Source: Candidatus Latescibacterota bacterium (GTDB taxonomy: Bacteria; Latescibacterota; UBA2968; GCA-2709665). Taken from it: DNA of 10,380 nucleotides. The first letter of the stretch is position 1. Every line of letters begins with the position of its first letter. A program made the translations under genes and the position numbers. This document shows positions 1 through 5,903 of the stretch, one piece after another. Where the stretch lies: contig JASLMQ010000185.1 of the NCBI GenBank assembly GCA_030746455.1, positions 1 through 10,380 on the forward strand, written 5' to 3'. The notes under the pieces are model-generated. The model saw only the letters and a list, made by a program, of their open reading frames with translations, did no database searches and was not told where the DNA came from.

Positions 1-1193
1 TCGTCGTTCGACATCAGTCCGCTCGCTTCATGACCCAGGGCCACCACGCACGCCCCGGTGAGGGTGGCCAGGTCGATCACGGCGGCGGGATCCAGACGTG
101 CCGCATAGGCCATCGCATCGGCCAGCACCAGGCGGCCTTCGGCGTCGGTGCTCCGGATCTCGATGGTCTTGCCCAGCATCGAGCGTATGATATCGCCGGG
201 CTTGAGCGCCCGGCTGTCGGGCAGGTTCTCCGATGCGGCCACGATGCCCACGGTGCGGACCGGTAGATCCAGACGCGCCATTGCCTGCATCGCCCCGATC
301 ACGGCGGCCGCCCCGCTCATGTCGAACTTCATGTCCCACATCCCGTCGGAGTCTTTGATCGAGATCCCCCCGCTGTCGAACGTGATTCCCTTTCCAGCCA
401 GGACCACGGGGGCATCCTCTGGCTTGGCGCCCCGGTGCTCCAGCACGATGAACCGGGGGGGCTCGGCGCTGCCCCGTGCCACGGCCAGGATGGTCCGCAT
501 TCCCTCGCTTTCCATGCGCGCCGCGTCCCAGATCTCACATAGCAGCCCCGTTGAGCGTGCCATCTCCGACGTTCTCTCAGCAAGGATGGTCGGCGTCATC
601 TCGTTGGCGGGATGGCTTGCCAGATCTCGGGCGAGGCAGACCCCCTCCGATATGATCTGGCCCGTTAGGGCTCCCTGCTCCACCTCTCCCTGCTTGGCAG
701 CATCGAATTCGACGAGGGTCAGTCGCTCCAACGCCTTGGTTTCATCCTCCTCGCCCGTCTTGTAAGGCCGGAACTGGTAGGTGCCGAGAAGGGTTCCCTC
801 CACCGTGGCCTGCGCCGCGTCCACGATCTCCAGTCCTCCCGCCCCTCCGCCGTGAACGATGCTCGCCAGATGCTTCACGCCGAGGTCGCGTCCCAGCTTG
901 GCGGCCACACCCGAGGCCCCGCGGACCCGGTCGAGCGTGAACGCATCCTGCTTGCCGAGCCCCACGAGCAGCAGGCGCTTCGCGGCGACCCCGTCCTGGG
1001 GGTACAGGACGGCCGTCTGCTTGTACTTCCCGGTGAAGTCGCCTCCCGAGATCAGCGCGGTCACGGCCCCGTTCAGCGCCCGATCGGCCGCACCCGTGGC
1101 TCCACCGGGCGTATCGATCCCCTCGAACAGGTTCAGCACGATCCCGTCCGCATCCTGCTCCAGTATGTCCCCTGTGGCAACGGAGATATCCAT
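1..1193 (-). CDS. pepA: Leucyl aminopeptidase (M17 family), C-terminus cut by window edge
   Basis: This is a cytosolic, two-metal exopeptidase that removes N-terminal residues, classically leucine, from peptides. 397 codons are visible; E. coli PepA has 503 residues, so roughly the last 100 lie beyond the left edge. The start is the ATG at 1193, preceded by a GAGGGGAG Shine-Dalgarno element. The catalytic set of the family is in place with a constant offset of two from E. coli numbering: Lys268 and Asp273 in GKGITFDSGG, Lys280, Asp291 in KFDMSG, and Asp350, Glu352 and Arg354 in STDAEGRL. The PROSITE signature NTDAEGRL carries Ser348 instead of Asn, a mild deviation. Residues 1 to about 160 form the less conserved N-terminal domain. 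The gene begins 15 bases after the metallo-hydrolase stop, so it is probably co-transcribed with it. Identification is firm; the natural substrate is inferred from the family. Confidence 0.95.
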   Translation of the reverse strand, partial: MDISVATGDILEQDADGIVLNLFEGIDTPGGATGAADRALNGAVTALISGGDFTGKYKQTAVLYPQDGVAAKRLLLVGLGKQDAFTLDRVRGASGVAAKLGRDLGVKHLASIVHGGGAGGLEIVDAAQATVEGTLLGTYQFRPYKTGEEDETKALERLTLVEFDAAKQGEVEQGALTGQIISEGVCLARDLASHPANEMTPTILAERTSEMARSTGLLCEIWDAARMESEGMRTILAVARGSAEPPRFIVLEHRGAKPEDAPVVLAGKGITFDSGGISIKDSDGMWDMKFDMSGAAAVIGAMQAMARLDLPVRTVGIVAASENLPDSRALKPGDIIRSMLGKTIEIRSTDAEGRLVLADAMAYAARLDPAAVIDLATLTGACVVALGHEASGLMSND

Positions 1194-1208
1194 CTCGAAG
1201 CTCCCCTC

Positions 1209-1835
1209 TCACATCTCGGTTATGAAGGGATTCGTCCTGCGTTCCTCCCCGACCGTCGTGAAGGGCCCGTGTCCCGGATACACCTGCGTCTCGTCGCCAA
1301 GGGGAAGGAGCTTTTCCCGGACGGACTGCAGCAGGATCCCCATGTCCCCGCCCTCGAAATCGGTTCGCCCCACCGATCCGGCGAACAGGATGTCGCCCAC
1401 GATGACGTGGCCCGGCCAGGACAGGGAGATGTTGCCGGGCGCGTGGCCCGGCGTGTGAAGAACATCCAGGCTCTCCTTGCCGAAGTGCACGTCGCTGCCC
1501 TCTTCCAGGAACCGCTCGACATCGGGGGGCGGATCGGTCTGGAGGCCGAAGTGCGCAGCCACCTCAGACAGCGCCCTGACCACCGGCAGGTCGGCCTGGT
1601 GGACGGCGAAGGGCGCGCCCGTCTCGCGCTTGAGCGAGTCGACCCGTCCGATGTGGTCGAAGTGGCCGTGCGTGCCCACGATCTCCACGACTCGGATGTC
1701 GTCTTCGGCCAGCAGATCCACGATCGCGGGCACGTTCTCTCCTGGATCGACCACGATCCCTTCCCGGGTTTCCTCGCACGCGAGGATGAAGCAGTTCACC
1801 TGGAGCGGACCTACCGCCAGCGATTTGAAGATCAA
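1209..1835 (-). CDS. Metallo-beta-lactamase-fold hydrolase, glyoxalase II-like
   Basis: This 208-residue soluble hydrolase belongs to the metallo-beta-lactamase superfamily, closest in layout to the short glyoxalase II-like (YcbL-type) enzymes that hydrolyse thioesters such as S-lactoylglutathione. Visible metal ligands are His56, His58, Asp60 and His61 (THGHFDHIG), His131 (TPGHAPGN), Asp148 (GDILFAGSVGR) and His189 (YPGHGP). The C-terminus is shorter than in classical GloB, which has a substrate-binding helical domain. I chose the TTG at 1835: it yields the typical family N-terminus (M)IFKSLAVGPLQVNC and follows a purine-rich AGGAGAAGGGGG stretch. In-frame ATG codons at 1940 and 1904 would overlap the permease gene and add an unconserved leader. 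The gene sits 31 bases after the permease and 15 bases before pepA. The fold is certain; the thioesterase substrate is not. Confidence 0.9.
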   Translation of the reverse strand: MIFKSLAVGPLQVNCFILACEETREGIVVDPGENVPAIVDLLAEDDIRVVEIVGTHGHFDHIGRVDSLKRETGAPFAVHQADLPVVRALSEVAAHFGLQTDPPPDVERFLEEGSDVHFGKESLDVLHTPGHAPGNISLSWPGHVIVGDILFAGSVGRTDFEGGDMGILLQSVREKLLPLGDETQVYPGHGPFTTVGEERRTNPFITEM

Positions 1836-1852
1836 CGGTTCCCCCTTCTCCT
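1836..1852 (-). promoter_or_regulatory. Ribosome binding site deciding a TTG start
   Basis: On the minus strand AGGAG (1852-1848) runs into GGGGG (1845-1841), which ends five bases before the TTG at 1835. No ATG lies at a useful distance, and the protein family's conserved N-terminus begins exactly at this TTG. This supports translation initiation here rather than at the upstream ATG codons. Confidence 0.6.
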
Positions 1853-1866
1853 GAGCGATGTGCTGC

Positions 1867-2922
1867 CTACTGAGCGACCTCTCGCGTTGGTTCACCTCTG
1901 GCATGCAGCCCTCTGAACACCCCCTGCGCCCCGACGGCAAGGATCGCCACGGCCTGGATGATCACCACCAGGTCTCGCGGTACCCCCGCCGAGAGCTGGA
2001 GCCACCGATCGGCCGTTCGCAGCGCCCCGAACAGCAACGCCGCTGGGACTACGCCGAGGGGATGGTTCCGGGCCAGGAGCGCCACCGCGATGCCATCGAA
2101 GCCGTAGCCGGGCGAGAATTGGGCGTACAGGGTGTGGTGCACGCCGCAGACCTCCAGTCCCCCGGCCAGACCGGCAAGACCCCCGGCCAGAGCCATCGCC
2201 CCCACCAGCACCCGGCTCACGCGTATGCCGGACACGCCCGAGGCCACGGGGCCCTGCCCAACCGCCCGGATCTCGTAGCCCGTGGCCGTCCGAAACAGCA
2301 CCCACGCCGCGCATGCGCACACGACCAGGGCAAGCAGTATGCCCCAGCTCAGCTCGATAGGTGGTGCGTCCCACAGCACGGGTAGCTCGGCCTCTGCCGA
2401 GAGTTCCCGTGTGCGAGCCACGGTGTCGGCCGCCCTCAGCGGCCCATTCACCAGATAGTCCGTCACCTGGATGGCGATGTGGTTCATCATGATCGTGTTG
2501 ATCACCTCGTGCACCCCGTGTCGCGCGCGGAGCCACCCGGGAATGGCCCCCCATATCGCCCCCGCCAACACAGCGGCGCCCAGCACCAGAGGCACATAGA
2601 GGGCTGAGGGTAGACGAAGCCCCAGGCCGCCGATCCACGCCGCCGAAAGGGCGCCCACATAGAGCTGGCCCTCCCCACCGATGTTGAAAAGCCCGGCCCG
2701 GAACGCCAGGGCGACCGACAGGCCGGTCAGCAACAGCGGCACCGTCTTCACGAGCGTGCTGGCCAGGTTCACGCGCGATCCCACGGCACCGTGGAGGAGG
2801 GCGTGAAGCACGGCCGGTGGGCTCCCGCCCGAAAGAAGCACGAGGGCCAACCCGATCCCGATGGCCACGAGGAGCGCCTGGACCGATCGCAGGACCGGTC
2901 TCCAATCTAAGGCAAGCAGCAT
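1867..2922 (-). CDS. ABC transporter permease, nucleoside type (NupP/YufP-like)
   Basis: This 351-residue inner-membrane permease belongs to the branched-chain/CUT2-like permease family (BPD_transp_2) and forms the transmembrane channel of a nucleoside or simple-sugar importer. It closely follows the pattern I recall for B. subtilis YufP: AFRAGLFNIGGEGQLYVG near residue 75, VHEVINTIMMNHIA near 137, GYEIRAVGQGP near 215, and GFDGIAVALLARNHPLG near 270. Hydrophobic segments recur along the whole protein (for example residues 15-31, 58-75, 104-127 and 192-209), consistent with eight to ten membrane spans. The ATG at 2922 starts nine bases after the ATPase stop; its Shine-Dalgarno element is weak (GGTGA). 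The usual partner permease (NupQ/YufQ type) is absent: the next gene is a metallo-hydrolase. Family assignment is strong. Purine nucleosides are the likeliest cargo by homology only. Confidence 0.9.
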   Translation of the reverse strand: MLLALDWRPVLRSVQALLVAIGIGLALVLLSGGSPPAVLHALLHGAVGSRVNLASTLVKTVPLLLTGLSVALAFRAGLFNIGGEGQLYVGALSAAWIGGLGLRLPSALYVPLVLGAAVLAGAIWGAIPGWLRARHGVHEVINTIMMNHIAIQVTDYLVNGPLRAADTVARTRELSAEAELPVLWDAPPIELSWGILLALVVCACAAWVLFRTATGYEIRAVGQGPVASGVSGIRVSRVLVGAMALAGGLAGLAGGLEVCGVHHTLYAQFSPGYGFDGIAVALLARNHPLGVVPAALLFGALRTADRWLQLSAGVPRDLVVIIQAVAILAVGAQGVFRGLHARGEPTREVAQ

Positions 2923-2931
2923 GGATATCGT

Positions 2932-4491
2932 TCACCCATCTGTTGGATTGAGAGACATTTCTTTCCCCGTCGTCATCATCCTGCCCAGCGCCTCCACGCA
3001 GAATCCTCCGCGCACCTGCTCACCGACCACACGGCCGCGGTAGAGTACGGAGATCCGGTCCGAGAGGGCCGTCGCTTCCTCCAGATCTGGCGAGATCAGC
3101 AGCACACCCCCCCCACGTCTCCGGACCGAATCGAGCTGCGCGTGCGCGAAGGCGGTTGCCCTGACGTCCAGCCCCCCGGTGGGCCGGATCGCCACGACCA
3201 GAGCCGGGCTCCCCGCCAGTTCTCGGGCCAACAAGGCCTTCTGCTGGTTTCCTCCGGACAGGGTCGAGACGGGTAGGCCTGGATCGTCCGCACGGATATC
3301 GAACCGATCCATCAGGCGGGACGCGTGACCGGCCATGGCCGATCGGTCCAGTCCCCACTTGCCGCGGAAGCGTCGCTGCCTTCCCAACACGAGGTTTTCC
3401 AACAGCGAGAAGGTCGGAATCAGCCCCTCTCTCGTGCGGTCCTCGGGTATCACGGCAATACCGGCGGCCCTCCGCTCGGACGGAGACAGACGGGTCACAT
3501 CCGATTCCCTCAGCCGGATCGCGCCCGTCGTTGCGCTCAGCCGTCCCGTCACGGCCCCCGCCAGTTCGCGCTGGCCGTTTCCCGCAACGCCTGCGATCCC
3601 CACGATCTCGCCCCGGCCCACCGTCAGGTCCAGCCCGTCGACGGGCACACGTCCGCCCACCTCCACCCTCAAACCCTCGACCTCGAGAATGGGACCGACC
3701 CCGGACTCGAGCCCCTGGGGGGCCGTGGTCTCGGGTTCTGCCGACCCGGACACGCCGGGCACGCGATCCTCTCCCTCCCCAACGATGGCCCGAACGAGGA
3801 CTTCCTGCCCCAGATTGTCCCTGGCAAACGTCTCGACAAGGTGCCCCCTCCGAAGCACCGTGACGCGGTCGGCGCAATCGACCACCTCACGGATCCGGTG
3901 GGTCACCAGAATGACCGTCGTGCCCGCATCTCTGAACCTGCGGAGCATTACCAGAAGCCGTTCGGACTCCGCGGGCGCCAGTGCCGAGGTCGGCTCGTCG
4001 AGCACGAGGATCCGGGCCCGTCTGTAGAGGGCCTTCATGATCTCGACGATCTGGCGCGTGCTCAAGGGCAGCGTCTCAACCGGGACGTCAGGGGGAACAT
4101 CGACCCCGAGAGACTGGGCGAGCTCGGCCGATGCCGCGACCGCGGCGCGGCGGTCGAGCCTCCCCCTTCGGGCGGGCTCCCGCCCCAGGACCACGTTCTC
4201 CCAGGCCGTGAGGGTCGGCACCAGAGACAGTTGCTGGGCCACCAGGCCAAGACCCGCGTCCAGCGCGGCCCTTGGATTCCCCGGGGGAAGCGCCTGTCCA
4301 TCCACCACCGCCTCTCCCCGATCGGCCTCCGTCAGGCCGCACAGGATCCGAATCAGCGTGGTCTTGCCCGCACCGTTCTCGCCGACGATCGCATGGATTT
4401 GTCCACTGCCGACGTGAAGATCGATCCCGTCGTTGGCCAGCAGGGAACCGTAGCGCTTGGTGATGCCTCTCATCTCGACGGCGGCGCACAT
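2932..4491 (-). CDS. ABC transporter ATPase with two nucleotide-binding domains (NupO/YufO-like)
   Basis: This 519-residue peripheral membrane protein carries two fused ATPase domains, as in sugar (RbsA) and nucleoside (YufO/NupO) importers, and energises the permease encoded nine bases downstream. Domain 1 (about 4-230) has Walker A GENGAGKTT at 37-45, Walker B ILVLDEP at 161-167 and H-loop His198. Its signature motif is degenerate (LPLSTRQ, 141-147). Domain 2 (about 268-500) has lost the Walker A lysine (GVAGNGQREL, 301-310), the Walker B Asp-Glu (AIRPTGGLDV) and the H-loop His (LISPDLEE), yet keeps a perfect signature LSGGNQQK at 411-418. The expected result is one working composite ATP site and one structural site, an asymmetry typical of this family. 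The start is the ATG at 4491, nine bases after GGGGGAG; ATGs at 4509 and 4497 are less well placed. It is the first gene of the minus-strand operon. Confidence 0.92.
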   Translation of the reverse strand: MCAAVEMRGITKRYGSLLANDGIDLHVGSGQIHAIVGENGAGKTTLIRILCGLTEADRGEAVVDGQALPPGNPRAALDAGLGLVAQQLSLVPTLTAWENVVLGREPARRGRLDRRAAVAASAELAQSLGVDVPPDVPVETLPLSTRQIVEIMKALYRRARILVLDEPTSALAPAESERLLVMLRRFRDAGTTVILVTHRIREVVDCADRVTVLRRGHLVETFARDNLGQEVLVRAIVGEGEDRVPGVSGSAEPETTAPQGLESGVGPILEVEGLRVEVGGRVPVDGLDLTVGRGEIVGIAGVAGNGQRELAGAVTGRLSATTGAIRLRESDVTRLSPSERRAAGIAVIPEDRTREGLIPTFSLLENLVLGRQRRFRGKWGLDRSAMAGHASRLMDRFDIRADDPGLPVSTLSGGNQQKALLARELAGSPALVVAIRPTGGLDVRATAFAHAQLDSVRRRGGGVLLISPDLEEATALSDRISVLYRGRVVGEQVRGGFCVEALGRMMTTGKEMSLNPTDG

Positions 4492-4500
4492 TCTCATCCA

Positions 4501-4507
4501 CTCCCCC
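4501..4507 (-). promoter_or_regulatory. Shine-Dalgarno element for the ABC ATPase
   Basis: GGGGGAG on the minus strand lies nine bases before the ATG at 4491. It overlaps the alternative ATG at 4509 and is only three bases from the ATG at 4497, so it favours 4491 as the real start. Confidence 0.5.
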
Positions 4508-4540
4508 ATGCCGGGCTATTGAACTCGGAAAGGGCTGTAT

Positions 4541-4568
4541 AGTATGCCAAGGGGATCATCGTTGTCAA
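4541..4568 (-). promoter_or_regulatory. Sigma70-type promoter of the importer operon
   Basis: On the minus strand a perfect -35 box TTGACA (4568-4563) is followed after 16 bases by CATACT (4546-4541), which is preceded by TGG and so forms an extended -10 element. An alternative -10, TACTAT (4544-4539), has an 18-base spacer. Transcription would start around 4535, leaving a leader of about 45 bases before the ATPase start at 4491. The stretch is less GC-rich than its surroundings. Confidence 0.6.
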
Positions 4569-4590
4569 GTCCGCCAGACGGGCGCGGGGC

Positions 4591-4618
4591 TTGTTCGAGC
4601 AATGCCTTCTGGTATATT
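4591..4618 (+). promoter_or_regulatory. Extended -10 promoter of the membrane hydrolase gene
   Basis: TATATT (4613-4618) matches the -10 consensus at five of six positions and is preceded by TGG, an extended -10 motif. A weak -35, TTGTTC (4591-4596), lies 16 bases upstream. The start would fall near 4625, about 60 bases before the TTG start codon at 4688. The promoter points away from the importer promoter, whose -35 box is only about 23 bases distant. Confidence 0.5.
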
Positions 4619-4674
4619 TGGACATCGCCGGACCTGAAGGACCGGAGTGAACGCATCTCTCGCTGAGCTACACC

Positions 4675-4679
4675 CGAGG
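4675..4679 (+). promoter_or_regulatory. Shine-Dalgarno element deciding a TTG start
   Basis: CGAGG ends eight bases before the TTG at 4688. The protein read from this TTG begins DTPTHGLVG, the conserved N-terminus of the family with its first metal-ligand histidine. Any later start would remove that motif. Confidence 0.5.
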
Positions 4680-4687
4680 CATCTTCC

Positions 4688-5713
4688 TTGGACACCCCAA
4701 CACACGGCCTGGTCGGCCGCCTGGTAGCTCGCTCCATCTGGCCGGGGCGCGACAGCCGGGGGCTGGTCAACACCATCACCGTCGCCAGCATGCTCCCGGA
4801 CCTGGATGTCCTCATCCGGGGAGACGCGCTGGAGCGACTCCAGACCCACCGCGGGCTGTCCCATTCGCTGGTCGGTGCGGCCGTGGGCGCCCTGATCGTT
4901 GCGTGGGTGGCCAAGAGGTTTGGCTGCCGAAGGGAGACCTTCTCCACGGTCTACGGTGCGGCGCTTCTTGGGCTAATGCTCCACATCGCCTTCGATTACG
5001 TCACCTCGTACGGCACGATGATCTTCGAGCCCTTCTCGAACTACCGTGCCTCGCTCGACGTGCTCTTCATCATCGATCCCTACCTGGATCTGGTTCTCAT
5101 CACAGGCCTCCTCCTCGGTTGGCGCGTGATGGCGCATCCCGCCCTCGGGTACCGGATCGGCGCCGTCGCCCTTGCCGCCTATATGGCGCTTAACCTGGGT
5201 GCCCTGGGGATCGGCCACCACCAGGCGGCCCGGTGGGCGGCGGAGAAGGGCATTGCCGCTGAGGAGATCGCCGTGCTGCCGGTGCCGTTCTCTCCGCTGC
5301 ACCGGCTGGCCATCGTGCGAGCCGGCGGGCAGGTCCACCGCGCGCCCCTCTATGTGATGTCGGGCGTCAATGGCGAGCACGAGACCTACCCGTTCGCTCC
5401 GGCGGATAGGAGGCTCCCACGGTTCTGGGATACCCGCTCGGGACGCATCTACCGATGGTTCGCGCGCTTCCCCGTCATCGTCCCATCGCAGGGGGATGAA
5501 CGGGATGATCTCTTGATACAGGACCTCCGCTTCTCGTTCCGTCCCGACGCGCTGGGATGGCTCGGCTCGTGGGCCGCGGAGGCCGCGGTGGATCACAATC
5601 CCGAGTTCTTCAAGAGAAGCCCGTTCACACTGCGGGTCCGCCTGGACGGTGAGGGCCGCGTCGAACGGGTCATCTACAGAGGAGGCGCCATCGATCAAGC
5701 CGATAGCGGCTAG
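4688..5713 (+). CDS. Membrane-bound putative metal-dependent hydrolase (DUF457, YfhP/YdjM-like)
   Basis: This 341-residue integral membrane protein belongs to the YbcI/YdjM/YfhP group (DUF457), annotated as metal-dependent hydrolases although no substrate has been established to my knowledge. The conserved polar motifs are present in order: DTPTHG (2-7, His6), SMLPDLD (34-40, Asp38 and Asp40), THRGLSHS (53-60, His54 and His59), HIAFDYVTSYG (99-109, His99 and Asp103) and DPYLDL (130-135). Hydrophobic stretches occur near 61-75, 88-103, 125-143 and 155-175. Residues 180-341 form a soluble extension, giving a length closer to Bacillus YfhP than to the short E. coli YdjM (about 196 residues). Translation starts at TTG, chosen because the family N-terminus begins there with a GAGG element eight bases before. 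The gene stands alone: divergent from the importer operon and closed by the hairpin at 5761. Confidence 0.85.
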   Translation: MDTPTHGLVGRLVARSIWPGRDSRGLVNTITVASMLPDLDVLIRGDALERLQTHRGLSHSLVGAAVGALIVAWVAKRFGCRRETFSTVYGAALLGLMLHIAFDYVTSYGTMIFEPFSNYRASLDVLFIIDPYLDLVLITGLLLGWRVMAHPALGYRIGAVALAAYMALNLGALGIGHHQAARWAAEKGIAAEEIAVLPVPFSPLHRLAIVRAGGQVHRAPLYVMSGVNGEHETYPFAPADRRLPRFWDTRSGRIYRWFARFPVIVPSQGDERDDLLIQDLRFSFRPDALGWLGSWAAEAAVDHNPEFFKRSPFTLRVRLDGEGRVERVIYRGGAIDQADSG

Positions 5714-5760
5714 GGCGCGGCGCGAGCGCAACTCCCCGATTGGACATTCCAGAAGATCTG

Positions 5761-5789
5761 AGGCCCCGGAGGGCACACCTCCGGGGCCT
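5761..5789. terminator. 12-bp GC-rich hairpin, probable terminator
   Basis: AGGCCCCGGAGG (5761-5772) pairs perfectly with CCTCCGGGGCCT (5778-5789) around the five-base loop GCACA. It starts 48 bases after the membrane hydrolase stop. Only a short T run follows, so termination may be partial, but stem strength and position between two same-strand genes, just before a new promoter, fit a terminator. Confidence 0.75.
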
Positions 5790-5810
5790 TACCGTGTACT
5801 CCTCTGCTGG

Positions 5811-5839
5811 TTGACAGATCTCTGGGGGCGTCGTACGTT
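5811..5839 (+). promoter_or_regulatory. Promoter of the lipoprotein hydrolase gene
   Basis: A perfect -35 TTGACA (5811-5816), a 17-base spacer and TACGTT (5834-5839) as the -10 box. The -10 is weaker (TA and the final T match), but spacing is ideal and the site sits between a terminator hairpin and a gene start at 5904. Expected start of transcription is near 5846, with a leader of roughly 58 bases. Confidence 0.55.
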
Positions 5840-5903
5840 ACATTCAGTCTGCCAAGGCCTGCAATCCCGCACACCGCCGAAACGTCTCAGAGCATCTCCC
5901 ACA

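Noticed and set aside
852..1916. 354-residue open frame on the plus strand opposite pepA and the metallo-hydrolase
   Set aside because: It lies antisense to two genes with clear catalytic motifs, shows no recognisable domain, and such long antisense frames are expected at this GC content.
1892..2935. 347-residue minus-strand frame overlapping the permease
   Set aside because: The translation is Gly/Arg-rich and featureless, while the other frame encodes a well-conserved permease with all family motifs.
3325..4542. 405-residue plus-strand frame opposite the ABC ATPase
   Set aside because: Antisense shadow of a gene with Walker and signature motifs; the composition (Pro/Arg/His-rich) is not protein-like.
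5649..5903. In-frame upstream extension of the lipoprotein hydrolase
   Set aside because: It would overlap the previous gene, cross the terminator hairpin and promoter, and bury the signal peptide and lipobox inside the protein.
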